A DNA stretch of 64,000 nucleotides from Sarcocystis neurona (taxonomy: Eukaryota; Apicomplexa; Conoidasida; Eucoccidiorida; Sarcocystidae): the NCBI GenBank assembly GCA_000727475.1, contig KL647298.1:145671-209670 (forward strand), read 5' to 3'. Both the position numbers and the translations under genes were made by a program. A model generated the notes under the pieces. It searched no databases and had not been told where the DNA came from. It saw nothing but the letters and a program-made list of their open reading frames with translations. This document shows, one piece after another, positions 35,728 to 47,900 of this stretch; the stretch's first letter is position 1; each line of letters starts with the position of its first letter.

Positions 35728-36573
35728 CTACCGGGGAAGAGTGTGTATCTTCCCCGTAGCAATGCCAAAAGCAAAAGTAGGCTGGCTACCTACCTTGCTT
35801 CCCAAAACGGCAGAGAGGAAAAACACGTATCGACGCGTGTTCTTCTGATCCCAAAGAAGAGCACTACACGAAGTTATGGACAACCTTCTCATCACAGGAT
35901 TCGTCTGGAGCACGTGGTATTCACACATTACTACTTTTTTTGTGGGCCTGGAAGGACTTTCGCTGCTCGTCTGGACGGGTAGCGTCGTCGTCCTGCTGTT
36001 GTCATCGGTGTGTCCGGTAATGCTCCTGCTCATTTCCGTTCTGCTGCTGCTCTCCCTTGCCGTATCTATCGCCGCTGCTGCCACTTCCTCGTTTGCTGCT
36101 GAAAGGCGTTTCTTCGCCTTCTCACGAGTGCGCTGCTGCTGATTCTGTCGTTGTCGACATTTCGGCTGCCAGTACTTAGTGTGCTGCCGCGTTGCTTCTG
36201 AACGAGTGCTCCTCCTTTCTACGCAGCACCTGCCAGTGTTCTTGGTGCAGCTTGTTTCCCAGCTGCTGCTGCATTGCCTCTTCAGCTGTTGCTTCTGCGT
36301 ATGCAACTGCCGCAGTTCAGGGTTTCTCCTAGCGACACTCGAATAGTGACGATATAATAGCGACACTCGAGTAGTGACAATATAATAGCGACACTCTCCC
36401 CCCACAGTTGTCACCAGTGTTTGTCCGAGTGAACCCGGTCCTGTTGGTGTGACTGGTGTGGTGATCACTGCTGCAAACCCTGGACCTGTCGCTGTAGGTG
36501 CTGCTGCCGCTGCTGGCACTGTGCTGCTGCTGCTTAGACGTAGAACAAAACAAACAGTACACTGGCGAGCCAT
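35728..36573 (-). CDS. Candidate exon or gene, unrecognised 281-codon frame
   Basis: Open frame from 36573 to a stop at 35728. It is Thr/Ala/Pro-rich at the start, then basic (RQNQQQRTREKAKKRLSAAN), Ser/Thr-rich, and of balanced composition to the end. A 28-bp tandem repeat sits inside it at 36332-36396. A 104-codon + strand ORF overlaps at 35534-35848. No domain recognised. Confidence 0.35.
   Translation of the reverse strand: MARQCTVCFVLRLSSSSTVPAAAAAPTATGPGFAAVITTPVTPTGPGSLGQTLVTTVGGECRYYIVTTRVSLLYRHYSSVARRNPELRQLHTQKQQLKRQCSSSWETSCTKNTGRCCVERRSTRSEATRQHTKYWQPKCRQRQNQQQRTREKAKKRLSAANEEVAAAAIDTARESSSRTEMSRSITGHTDDNSRTTTLPVQTSSESPSRPTKKVVMCEYHVLQTNPVMRRLSITSCSALLWDQKNTRRYVFFLSAVLGSKVGSQPTFAFGIATGKIHTLPR
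36332..36396. repeat. 28-bp tandem repeat, 2.3 copies, with dyad symmetry
   Basis: GCGACACTCGARTAGTGACR followed by ATATAATA, at 36332-36359 and 36360-36387, then GCGACACTC. CACTCG...TAGTG within the unit can pair. The period is not a multiple of three. Confidence 0.85.
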
Positions 36574-36802
36574 CCTCCCCTTTCCGCGGACCCTGCTCAG
36601 TTAAAACGTCCCACTGAATTGTACTTGTGATGTAGGAAAAGACTGCTGACCTGCTGCTGCTACTGATACTGAGATGCTCGTGGTGCTACGCACGGGCTGC
36701 TGCATGTCCTACTGAATCTTACGTGTACGTAGTACGCGTGCTAACATACAGAGAGACAAAGAGCGAGGACATATATATATATATATATATACAGACGCAA
36801 AG

Positions 36803-37108
36803 CTACTGGTGTTCCGGCTGGTGATGGGGAGTGATGGTGCTACATAGACACACTGCAGCTGGTGGTGGGCTGCTGCTGCGTCTGCGGACGTTGAGTCCGT
36901 TTTTCTTCAGTGGGGTCGGTGCTGCAGGAGTTTCTCGCGACTTTCGCTGCTTTTCTGAGGTTGTTGTGGACAGCCCGTCTGCTGCTCTAGAAATGCTCTC
37001 CATTCCTGCTATTGAGCACCAGCTGCTACTGCAGCTGCTTCCACTCCCGCTCCTCTTCGTGTTACTGCCCTTGCTACCGCTGCTGCTGCCCTTTTCCCCT
37101 TCATTCAC
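36803..37108 (-). CDS. Candidate Ser-rich exon, unrecognised
   Basis: 101 codons, Ser/Gly/Lys-rich at the start (MNEGEKGSSSGSKGSNTKRS), then TSEKQRKSRETPAAPTPLKK, stop at 36803. It lies in a GCT-rich stretch of the + strand, as the LSM14 exons do. No domain recognised. Confidence 0.3.
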   Translation of the reverse strand: MNEGEKGSSSGSKGSNTKRSGSGSSCSSSWCSIAGMESISRAADGLSTTTSEKQRKSRETPAAPTPLKKNGLNVRRRSSSPPPAAVCLCSTITPHHQPEHQ

Positions 37109-37369
37109 TTGCTGCTATTCTGGTGCTGCGGGCAGTACAAGAAAACATGTTTTCGCCGGTCTTGTGGCACGTACAGGCTCCCCTATGTAGGTAGGTTCTA
37201 CCTGGTCTCCGTCCGCTACTGTTACCTTGCTGCTGCTGCTGTTTATCTGCTGCTGCTAGTCTTGCAGTGCTTTGTACACAGCACCGCGTGTGCGGTGCTT
37301 CTGCTGTTCCGAAGCTGCTGCTGGTCTCTTTCTGCTGTCGCTACTACGCTTTCACTACACTTCACTTAA

Positions 37370-38780
37370 GATTTTGCCGCTGCTCTTCTGTGTCGACTCG
37401 TCTCCGTGACACGGATAAAGAGAGAAACAGCCGATGTTAACGCTGTTGGTTTCCAGTCACAGAGGCGAATGTGTACGCGCATATCCACTTGTGCACGGGC
37501 GTGTATATATTAACGTGTACTGGTGCATCTCGACGGAAGTGAGGGGATGCACGTGCATATGTATGTAGAGAAAAGTAGATAGTTCTACGTGTCACTATTC
37601 CTATCCACCCGTACACATACGTGTACACACGTATGTTCAGTGTGCACGTATATCTCTCTCTTACCCAGTTGCCCACATGTGTACGCTTCTCTAAAACATA
37701 TGTAGCTCTGAACGTGTATTTGTATCGCTGTGTACCAGAGCACTGGCAACGTACACATATGTGCGTCTGGGCAGGTCCACGACTCAGATGCAATCTTTCG
37801 CGCAAGAAAGGAGCGAACTGCCCCGTGAGACGTCTCGAACGTCTTGTTTGTATCCCAGAAGAGGAAAACTGGTGCACAATATTATGACGCCTTTGTATTA
37901 CAATATTTTCTCCCGTATGTATGACAATCAAGGTGCACCCCTGAAGTGTGGTGTGCGTGAATTTTTAACACAAGGACTCACTGTTTCTGTATGCGCTTCT
38001 GATATGTGTACACTTTTTACGTGGGTGGCTGACGTCACTGTATCTGCACTCCCTGCGTGCAGATGCACCAGACATATATCTTTTATATGTGAGTGGCTGT
38101 GTGCAAAGCGCAGCGCATCTGTCGGGGAAAACAATAATGCAGGTTCATGAGGGACGTCCTGCAAAATCCACATGAGTCCACAAGAAACCGGTAACTTCTT
38201 GTACGTGCATCACCTAGAAAAGTATGTCTACACCACAGACGTAAACGTACGTATACATAGAATACGCCTATGCGTCTTTCTATGCTGTACATTTTTTGTC
38301 GGTCTCTGTCACAATCTACTACGCGTACACGTGTTTCCGCACTGTTTACAGGTGTATCGGTCGGTGTCTTTACACGTGGTATGGGTAGATAGACATATGA
38401 ATCTGCGACTGGCGTGGTCCTGTTATTGGGTCTGAGTTGGCTTTTTAGACTACAGATGACAAAACCGCAAGGAGGCGTGCGTGATTATGAACCGGGCTGT
38501 ATATGTCACCCGTCTGGAAACATCTCCAGACATTTTTACATAGGGGAGTGAGTAGGTCTATACTTGTCTGTGGAGTAAGGCGCAAACACTCACACGTAGT
38601 CTAACGTATATGAGAATATGCACACACACATAGACACACAGCCACACACACATAAGCATGTTAACAAATCCGTAAATGTCAACAGAGAGATCTGCAGACA
38701 TTTGCACTTGGATCTCTATTTTTGTTTACGCTGCACCAGCAAAGTGCTCCTCTGTATGCTCAGGTGTGTGTGGGATTTTT
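37370..38780. other. No supported gene; one weak + strand ORF
   Basis: Mixed composition with ACGTGTA-rich patches. A 129-codon + strand ORF (37761-38150) and a 164-codon minus ORF (37437-37931) overlap; neither has recognisable domains. Confidence 0.3.
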
Positions 38781-39319
38781 CACGTGACCTGAGGAAACGC
38801 ATCTAGCCAACTTGGTCCTCCTCTTCCTCCGTGCTGCAGAGCGCTGTGGGGCACGTAAGCCGGTATCGCCATGCCGTCCGCTGCTGCAGCTGCTTCGATC
38901 CTGGAGAGCTTGGCTCTGATGCTCTCGTTGTTCTCCTTCTGCACCGCTGCTGCTGCTGGCCATACGCATGTGCACCGTGCACGACTACCTTGGCAACGTC
39001 TTTTTCGCTGCCGCTGCCTTCTTCCCTCTTGTCCCGGCTCTTTCTCTGCTTGCGTGTACTGCATCTGGTGCTACTCACGTCGCAGCTGTGGTGTTGGCTT
39101 CCTGCCTTGCTGCTATGCCCGCCATCTACATTGCCAGTTCGGAGGTAGTGTGCCTGCGAATGAAGCAGCATTATATTTTTTGGCTCCACTAAGATTTACT
39201 GGTAAAATTAATCGTGCCGCCGCTGCCTCTGCCAACGCTGCTGCAGCTGGCCATTTGTTGCAGCTCTCTTGTATGCTGGGTCGCGCAGTACCTCCCGCAT
39301 AAAGGCAGTCACCCACCAC
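38780..39319 (-). CDS. Candidate exons of an unrecognised gene
   Basis: The minus strand reads ARPSIQESCNKWPAAAALAE up to a possible GTAAAT donor near 39.20 kb. After CATTCGCAG comes AHYLRTGNVDGGHSSKAGSQ with a GTGAGT donor. Further on is VQKENNESIRAKLSRIEAAA, then DGMAIPAYVPHSALQHGG and WLDAFPQ before a stop at 38780. The exon boundaries are guesses. The last block has the look of a conserved C-terminus, but I cannot name it. Confidence 0.38.
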
Positions 39320-39539
39320 TCAGATAGAGATGCTCAGCGAGGGCAACAGGAGGCTGTTGCATACACATATGCGACGCATGTATGCGTCTTCATGTATGTA
39401 GACTACAGCGGGAGTGGGGACATCTCTGCCATAGCGGAATGCAACACAGCGGTGGACTTTCAATATAAGGGGTCGGCTTCCGTAGCTCGAGAAGCAAATG
39501 CCGTGGACCTCCACATTTGCATGCGTTGACTAATGTGGT

Positions 39540-40200
39540 TGTGTCTACATAGGTATATATTGCATGCGATGCGTGACGAGCCTCCAGAAGTGTGAGCAAA
39601 CATATGCGTTTGATACGTTTCACTTTTTCCAGGACAGTGCTGTTTCGATACGTGTCCCCTGATCGAGTACCTGAAGGAAGCGGCTACCTACCGACCGGTT
39701 GACCTAGCCTACCGCCCACGTACTTGTTTGAGACAAGCACACCCAAGCGTATAGCACATTCTCTTTGCACCCCGTGCATCCATCCCACGCGTGTATACGG
39801 AGAGAGATTAAGACAGAGACACACAGACGGAAAAAGGGGGATAGGTGGATATTAACATATATGCCTATACGTGTTGGGGGAAAAAGCTACACATACGCAC
39901 ACGTGACTAAGGAGAACGACGCATACAAGTATATAGGCGTATATATATATATATGTATATGTATATGTAAGAGCTCCTACTCTACAAATACGGGCGAAAT
40001 CCTAAATTATACTCCCGTGTATACGGTCGTGTGTCTCTAGGGAGCAGCGTCCATCAGCAAGTCCCCGCGTGTTTCAGCGACACAGACACACGTGTACATG
40101 CACATATATTCACCGCGGCGCGTCTATCTGCAGCTGCCTGATCGAAAATACGTGCGTAAACACAGTAGACGTATGTGAGTCGCGGGGCGGGCTTCTCAAG
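39540..40200. other. No supported gene
   Basis: Contains a TTTTTCCAG acceptor-like site at 39632 followed by two competing open frames (one with CPLIEYLKEAATYRPVDLA), then microsatellite DNA from about 39.78 kb. Too ambiguous to call. Confidence 0.25.
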
Positions 40201-40296
40201 AGACGAGCATGCATCTATGTGTAGTTGTGTTAGCTGAAAAGTTAGTCACCAGTAACGGTAACGGACAGAGAAAAGTGGCGTTTTATTGCTTCGTCC

Positions 40297-40752
40297 TTGA
40301 GTACTGCTGCCGCGTGCAGCAGTATTCGCGTCGTAGCGTTCCTTCTCGTTATTATCGGCCGGTCCGGCGAAGACCGAAAGACCGAGACATTTACAGAGGC
40401 CTGCATATATATCAGCAGCCTGGGAGCCTGTCTGCTTTTTTACTTCGTTTCGTCAGCAAGTGAATTCCCCTCTTTCGCAGTTGCGCGCGGCCGCGTTATG
40501 TCAAGACCGCAACGCAGCCGGAAAATGTTGTTCTTCCAGCTGTATGCACACCACATACTCGAGTGCATGCGCGCGCGCGTAGCGCAGCACGAGCTTCCCC
40601 ATGTAAGTTTCACGTAGAACAACACATTTCTCCACAGGCCGAGTGCGACTGCGTGTACGCACGCATTTATGCGGATCTACAGGTCCCTATTATTGTATAT
40701 ATGTGTGTGTGTGCATATATAGGGGGAGGAGACAGAGGCTGCCGTATTTAGT
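40297..40752 (+). CDS. Candidate exon pair with two hydrophobic segments
   Basis: An open frame carries VVAFLLVIIG and ISSLGACLLFYFVSSAS, then a basic loop and KMLFFQLYAHHILECMR. It ends at CAT before GTAAGT (40602). After TTTCTCCACAG (40637) the same phase reads AECDCVYARIYADLQ. The implied 35-nt intron is unusually short, so the join is doubtful. No family recognised. Confidence 0.25.
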
Positions 40753-40759
40753 TTTTGCA

Positions 40760-42160
40760 TGCGTACGCACATATATAACAAGCCAGATGCATGCACAACC
40801 CTATACGTGGGCATGTATATATATGTAGAGAGAGGCAGACAGAGGAAGAAACAGAGACGCTCCCATGACACATGCTTACGTATAGGTATACACGTAGAGG
40901 CCCCAGCACGTGTATATAAACGTGTACACACCAAGGGCACATATTCTCCCACATGCCGCAGTGCCATACATACATGTATATAGTGAGAAAGAGTTTCGAC
41001 GGAATTTCTTGACGCAATTGGCACGGCTACCTGTACACGAGTAGATCTCCCCGAAGACGGATATTTATATGATACATGCGTACGCGCACGTAGAGACACA
41101 CACGTGCTGCGCCACAACCACAAATGCATGAACGTATAGCTACACATGCAAAGGATTCACACATACGTGCACAGGACAGCTACACGTGTACGCAGATACA
41201 CACATGTAGCTATATATTTGTAGGTTTGTATGTGTGTAATTACCCTGCATTTTATGAAGTCTTCACATACGTACCATACCTACATATATATATATATATA
41301 TATGAAGTGTAAAAGCCGCACGAAAATATATAGGCGTGCAGCAAACTAGCTTCTTCTTCTTCTGCCCGTCCTTCTGCTTCTGCGCCTTCGGCTTCTTCTG
41401 CTTCTGCTTCTTCTTGTTTTTCTTCTTCTACCTCTTCTTCTGCTCCGTCTTTTTCCCCTCCTTTCTGTATCTGTCTACATAGACACAATGTGTTTATGCT
41501 GCATGAATATATAGGAACAGATGTAGTTCAACAGATGACCATATGCACATGTATACATATATCTCTCTGTCTCTCTCTCTCTCTCCATATACATTCATAT
41601 ATATACATATATATAGGCAATTCGTATCTTCCCGTATACACGTTGCTTGCTTATTTGTTCGTGTATATATATATATATATGTATGTACACATCCGCTGCG
41701 CTGATATACATGTTTCCAGGGAACGTCACTAAAGAAATCTTTCCCGTAGAAATATATACTCCACGTCTCCTTTGCTTCTCGAGTCCACTCACACATCAGT
41801 ATACACATATATGTCTCCATGCATATATATGTATACTGGTGAATATATCTACGTACGCGCATGTGGCTGCGACGCAGTGTGTCTTCCTCTAAAAAATTTG
41901 ACGCGTATACATGAGTTCTGCGTACGTGGAAAAGTGCTCTTTCTTCTCTCTCAACCGGTCGTCAAGTTCTCCTCTTGTGGCATTTCCCTACATACACCTA
42001 TATAGACCTATACACATATATACATACGTTCATGCGTACTTGCGCATGGAGACATCCCTTTGAAAGGAAAACATACACATAAATGTATGTGCGTGACCCT
42101 TCATACAAACGCGTGTCTTTGTTATACGTCCACGTACACGTAGACGTAGACGTGGTGACC
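40760..42160. repeat. Microsatellite-rich stretch
   Basis: ATAC/TATA blocks, a (TA)n tract at 41282-41310 and a CTT/CTG tract at about 41350-41460, reading as Glu-rich on the minus strand (EEEVEEEKQEEAEAEEAE). No gene supported. Confidence 0.6.
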
Positions 42161-42429
42161 TACAAAAAAGTGTAAAGAAGATGGGCAAGTAGGGCAGAAA
42201 GACGGCGTGCGCGCCTTCGAAGCAGCGGCGTGCAGCAGTGAGGGTGTGTACGCGAAGATGGAGACGGGGAGGCGGAGACGGAGACACGGAGACACCGGGG
42301 GGGGAGACAGAGAGAAGGGGAGACAGCAGCAGGGCATGCAAGACACATGCGGGGAGAAGGTGGCAGCCATACAGCTGCTTCTTGTCAATCTGTCCGCCCC
42401 CGCGTCTATGAGGCCATGTTATAGGGAAG

Positions 42430-43435
42430 ATGCTCTCTCATGAAAAGGTGCGGGCTGGGAGATATTCACCAAGAAACACATGCAAAATGCTGACAATTCA
42501 ACATGCACACGTGTGGGAGATCCTCAAGCAACTCGCGGAGAGCAAAGACGAAGTCGGGCGAACTGAAACACCCACGGCGCTTCCCTTGTTGCTGTTGCTG
42601 GGGGGGGCCCTTCGTAGCCGGAAACAGCCGGCAAAAATGCAGCAGCAGCCGCCCGATCAGCAGCAGCAGGTGCCACATTAGCAGCAGCAGCCGCCAGATC
42701 AGCAGCAGCAGCCGCTACGTCAGCAGTAGCAGGCGCCACGTCAGCAGCAGCAGCCGCCACACCAGCAGCAGAAGCCGCCACACCAGCAGCAGCAAGCGCC
42801 ACGTCAGCAGCAGCAAGCGTCACGTGAGCAGCAGCAGCAGCCGCCAGATCAGCAGCAGCCGCCAGATCAGCAGCAGCAGCAGCCAAATTTGCAGCGACAG
42901 TCACTCCGTTACCAGCGGCAGCGACAGCAGCAGCAGCCGCCGCTACATTAAGAGCAGCGGCCGCCAGACTAGCAGCAGCAGCAGCCGCCACATCAGCCGC
43001 CGCAGCAGTCACCAGCGTGGCGGCACTAGCAGCCGCCACACCAGCAGCAGCGGCAGCCATCGCATTAGCAGCAGCGGCAGTAGCAGTCACCAAATAAGCA
43101 GCAGCAGCCGCCGCCGCACTTTCAGCAGCAGAGCAGCTGACCCACGGGCACTAGCAGCCACTACACCTGAGGACCAGCCCAGCAGCAGCAGCAGCTCCGG
43201 GAGCAGCAGCAGCTCCGGGTGCAGCAGGAGTTCCATCCCCAGCAGCAGCCCCGGCAGCGTTCCTGTGGCTGCTTCGCAGCTGGGGAAGAGAATACGAAGA
43301 AAAGCTAGCCGTGTACGCAGCACAGCAGGCCATCTGACTTTGACGAGTGGGGGAGAAGACTGCAAGCAAAGTTCTGCCCCAGAACAGCAGCAGCAGCGGC
43401 ACCTCCCCACAACCGAGCAGCAAAAGGCAGGGTGA
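42430..43435 (+). CDS. Possible Ser/Gln-rich ORF over a minisatellite
   Basis: A + strand frame from 42503 to 43435 is open for 310 codons, mostly SSSRHISSS-type units, with a less repetitive end (GKRIRRKASRVRSTAGHLTL). The minus strand is also open as poly-Ala with Val/Asp. Near 42.57 kb the minus strand has a good acceptor (TGTTTCAG) before a frame reading SPDFVFALRELLEDLPHVCM. Strand and reality are unresolved. Confidence 0.22.
42636..43140. repeat. Degenerate 18-21 bp minisatellite (AGCAGCAGCCGCCAYRTC)
   Basis: About 25 variant units of (CAG)n plus CCGCCACATCAG or CGCCAGATCAG. Several frames on both strands remain open. Confidence 0.85.
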
Positions 43436-43490
43436 TTCTTTCGTGCCCGGGCCCTAGAGAGAGTAAAGATGAAGAAGCAGCAGCAGCGCG

Positions 43491-43630
43491 ACGCTCGAAG
43501 AAGGCGCAGCAGCTGAGGCGCGGTTGGCGAAGGCTGCAGCTCAGCAGCTCAGGAGCAAAGGCACTCGAAGAAGGTGCAGCAGCTGAGGCGGGGTTGGCGA
43601 AGGCTGCAGCTCAGCAGCTCAGCAGCAAAG
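43491..43630. repeat. 70-bp tandem duplication
   Basis: Copies at 43491-43560 and 43561-43630 (CTCGAAGAAGGYGCAGCAGC...GCAAAG), with only a few differences. Because 70 is not a multiple of three, a frame crossing both reads them differently. Confidence 0.9.
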
Positions 43631-43859
43631 GGAAGCAGGCCCTGCTGGCAACTGCAGCCGGAACAGAAGGCAGTTTTTGTTCGCTTCCTTCATCCTTCTC
43701 TCTCCCCGCAGAATTCACCTTTTGATACGCAGCTGCTTGAACAACGGGTGTGTGCTGCGGCCCCGCGCACCTACGGCGCTGCTCCTGTTGCTGCTGCTGC
43801 TCCTGCCGCTCCTGCTGCTGCTCCCTTTGCCGAAAGGGTCGATATCTTCTCCTTCGCAC

Positions 43860-44345
43860 GAACGCATGCGCACACATAAAATACGCACAAAACTACATCG
43901 GCACGCACGCAGCTACACACACACACGCACATAAATCTGCAAATATACGTACATCTACACGACACCCAAATATACGTAAACAAATATAATATACTTGTGT
44001 GCATGCGTACACCTATCTCTACGTACGTAGATTCTCTAAGACATACATACACATATAGATGTATATATATATATATATATGTGTATGTGTGTGACGCATA
44101 CGTACGCATCTCCGCACATATATTCATACCTATATATACACACATATATTTACATACAGATACATACACATATCTATATCTATCTATTAATACATATGTA
44201 TGTACATGTACATATATATATATATAGACATACCTAAAGATAGATGCATGCATATAAATCCATATACATATATATAAATGTATGTGTATAGATATCTACT
44301 ATATATAGACGTACGTCTATAATTTACAGGTATATATACGGATAC
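43860..44345. repeat. ATAC/TATA microsatellite block
   Basis: Continuous ACATAC/TATATA repeats between the 43.5 kb duplication and the GCTTCTGC array. No gene. Confidence 0.8.
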
Positions 44346-44449
44346 ATGCACATGCGCATGTACAGTAAAAGTCGAGACGCGATGCAACTTCGCATGCGTC
44401 GGTTCAACACTGCCGTGCCGGTGGATCATTTGCTGTGCGGTCGCACTTC

Positions 44450-44932
44450 TCAACTTCGATCTCCTCCAGTCCTCCCATCTGCGGATGCAACCCTCTGCAA
44501 ACTTCCTCGACTTCTCCTCGTCGCAGCAAGAGACTGCTCTTCTGCTGCTGCTGCGTCTTCTTCTCCTCGCGCTCCTGCCGCTGCTTCTGCGTGTGCTGCT
44601 TCTCCGTCTGCATCTGCCTCTGTGTCTGCTTCTGCTGCCGCTTTTCCTGCTTCTGCTGCTGCTGCTTCTGCGTCTACTGCCTCTGCGTCTGCTTCCGCTG
44701 CCGCTTTTCCTGCTGCTGCTGCTTCTGCGTCTGCCTCTGCTTCCGGTTTTCCTGCTTCTGCTGCCGCTGTTTCTGTCTCTGTTTCGACTTCTCTGTCTGC
44801 TGTGCTGCTGCTTCTGCTGCGCATGTCTGCGTCTCCAACTTCTGCTTCTGCTGCCGCTGCTTCTCCAGTTCTTGCAGATTCTGCCTCGGGCCTCTGCCCG
44901 TCTGCTGCTGTTGCCGTCATCCATACATCTGC
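44450..44932 (-). CDS. Possible Glu/Ala-rich last exon of XPB
   Basis: The sense strand is a purine-rich GCAGAAGCA-type array. One frame, phase-compatible with exon 45015-45444, gives a Glu/Ala/Asp-rich tail with units such as AAAEADAEA and stops at 44450. A second frame is Arg/Ser-rich and also open. The acceptor is weak (AG followed by CAG repeats). Human XPB has no such tail, so this may instead be 3' UTR or repeat. Confidence 0.3.
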   Translation of the reverse strand, partial: ADVWMTATAADGQRPEAESARTGEAAAAEAEVGDADMRSRSSSTADREVETETETAAAEAGKPEAEADAEAAAAGKAAAEADAEAVDAEAAAAEAGKAAAEADTEADADGEAAHAEAAAGARGEEDAAAAEEQSLAATRRSRGSLQRVASADGRTGGDRS

Positions 44933-47900
44933 TGCTGCTTACATCGTCTACTACACATCCGGTGAACTACTACTACTACTATTACTACACCTTTTCTCGG
45001 TGAAAAAGCGTTACCAGCAAGTGCGGCGAGTCCTCCGTGGAGCTGCTGCAGATCCCAGTCCCCTCGTCGGCGCTGCGCGGCCGCTGCTGCTGTTGCGCTG
45101 CTGCTATTGCTACTCCTGCCCCACACGTCGGGTGCACCAGCAGCAGCAGCAGGAGCCGCCGCAGCAGCAAAGCAGCCACTCGCAACGAATCTGCCGCGGC
45201 CTGCCGCTGCGGCACCTTCTTCTTCCTCGTCTTCGACAGCAGCAGCAGAAGCCGCCGAAGCCGGCAGCAGCATGCGCGGCGCCCCAGGCAATTCCGCTTC
45301 CTCTCCTTCCTCAAGCGAGCGGTCGTTGTCGTCCGACGCCAATATATCTAACAGAATTTCTTTATGTCTGCGTGGGTCGCCATAAATCAGCTGCTCCGGA
45401 TTTATAGGGAGATCCCTGCTATGAATTACTTTATATGAGTACCCCTGCAAAATATCAACATACCAGCAGCAGCTCCTTCCCACACAGCGTTGTCACAGCG
45501 ATACTGACATATATACACATAAATGTACATATATGCACACATACGTATATATACATATACATACATATATATATACATATGAACGCCTACATACGCACAT
45601 CGAAATGCATACAGTATCTGTTTACACACGTATATAGAAACATATGTACTAAGACACATATACTTATATATATACAAACGCATATGTGCACACACACAGA
45701 TGCATACAGTATCTCTCTCTCCACATTTATATATATATGTATGTGTATATATATATATATAGAGAGAGAGATATATATATAGATGCATATGTATATCTCT
45801 ACGTAAATATATGAATGAAGATACGCATGTGGAGATATAGAAAGCGTCTCTATGACTCTCTCTATATCTATATCAATATATATACATATATGTATACACG
45901 TATACGTATATGGATATATATGAATGGATATATACGCATATAGAAGTAAATACAGACACATGCATATTTACGTATTACACCTCAACGCAGGTGTCCACCA
46001 CAGACGCTGCCTGCCTTTCCTCTCCGTCTCCGTCTCTCTGCTCTCCACATTTGATGGAGAAGTTTCTCCTTCCGGTCTCTACATATGGCACTACTCCACC
46101 TCTTCGTTTGCGTGTGTTTGTGTGTGTGTGTGTGTGTGTGGATATACGCATCTAGACTGCTCTACATGCATATGTATATATATACGTGTGTTCATACAAA
46201 TAGATGTAGAGGGGTGGGCGTACACATATATATATATATATGTATACATGTAAGGCGAGAGAAGAGAGAACGTCTCAACAGGGGAGCAGAGGAAGGACTT
46301 GCAGACGCACGCGGCAGCAAAAACGCAGACCAGACGCTACCCCGCCTTCACAGCCACTCTCTATATATATGTGTACCAAGTACGCAGACGTACACACACA
46401 TATATATATATATTTGTATGCATGCAGATATTCACCTCTTTCTGTCCCTCTCTGTGTCTCTATGTCCATACATATAGGTGTATAGTACGAGACACACGAG
46501 GATCGATAAGCAGCAACAGAAGAGACAGAAGAGAGGTGCACATATACACGGCGAGGTCGAGAAGAGGAGGAGTCGACCACTCGCAAGGCCCCAACGACGC
46601 CGAGAACAGCAGCCGAAGCTTCGCAATGCTTACACCGTCTAACTTTTATATATACATGTGCACTCGACAAATTATAGAGCGAGACAAAGACAGACAGAAG
46701 AAAAGGAGGGGGAGGGGTGGAGCATTTGAAACACCCCACCAACAGCAAAAACAGCAGCCGAAGAAGCGCCGACGTCCTTACACGGGGTAACATGTATACA
46801 CATATATGGACGCTTGACACATGAAGTACCCCCAACATCTATATATACATCTATAGCTATACATATATAGACATATATACATACATATGCGCGTATATAT
46901 ACTCAAAAAATTCTCTCTCTCTCTTTGTCTCTGGTAATGGACAGTGATATACATGTATGTATAGAGAGGGACATGACTTTGCATATACATGCAAAGGAGT
47001 ATTTTCAACGTGGAACTCGTGCTGCTCGAAGCTCTAGACGCGTCCTCCCGCGCGCATGCTTCTCTCACCTATGCGATGCAGTCGCACAAATGTTATTCGA
47101 AGATGCCGCCTATCTCTCTCTCTCTCCCTTTCTATCTATCTATCCACATATATATATTTATGTATGTGCATGTACAGACACATATTTGTATATATATCTT
47201 CATTCAGGCAGAGGCGAGGAGACAGATGTACACAGATATGTATCCACATACATACCTGTATGTATATATATATGGATATACATATAAAAATCGGTACACA
47301 TATGTATGTACGAACATACATATATATATGGTGCATGCACCTTATGAGACCGTTGAGTGGGTCTCCTCCGCCCCTTCCGCCTTCCCCGGGGAAGTTTTTC
47401 AACAGCGGAAAAAAAAGGGAGAACGAGCGAAGTGCGCGCGGCGGCGGGAGGTGAAAACTATTAAATTTCTTCTGCAGAGAGAGAAGAGGAGGCGAATCGA
47501 GAGAAGCGACCGCTCGTCAAGCGGAACGCCCAGGAAGACGTTTCCTTCGTCAAGAGTGGACTTTCTTGAGAAGAGAAACAGAGGGAGAGACGAAGGAGAA
47601 GCAAGCGGAGCAGCAGCAGACGGGACTCGGAGGGCAAAAGGCGGAAGCATTTACCTGATCAATGATGAACTGCTGTCGTTTATCTGCGTAGACCATCTCT
47701 AGAGTATCTTTGCTAATAAGAGAATAGAAGTAGGCATTGAAGGCCCCTTCCTCCTCCTCAGAAGACTGCGGCTTCGCTCGTAAAATGCGGCCAAGACGCT
47801 GCGCCTCCTGTCGCCTGCGGACACACCCCAAATTCACGCGCCTTCCGCGTAGAGAGAGACGGACCCAGCAAGAGGAAGCCGCACGCAGCCAGGACGCAAA

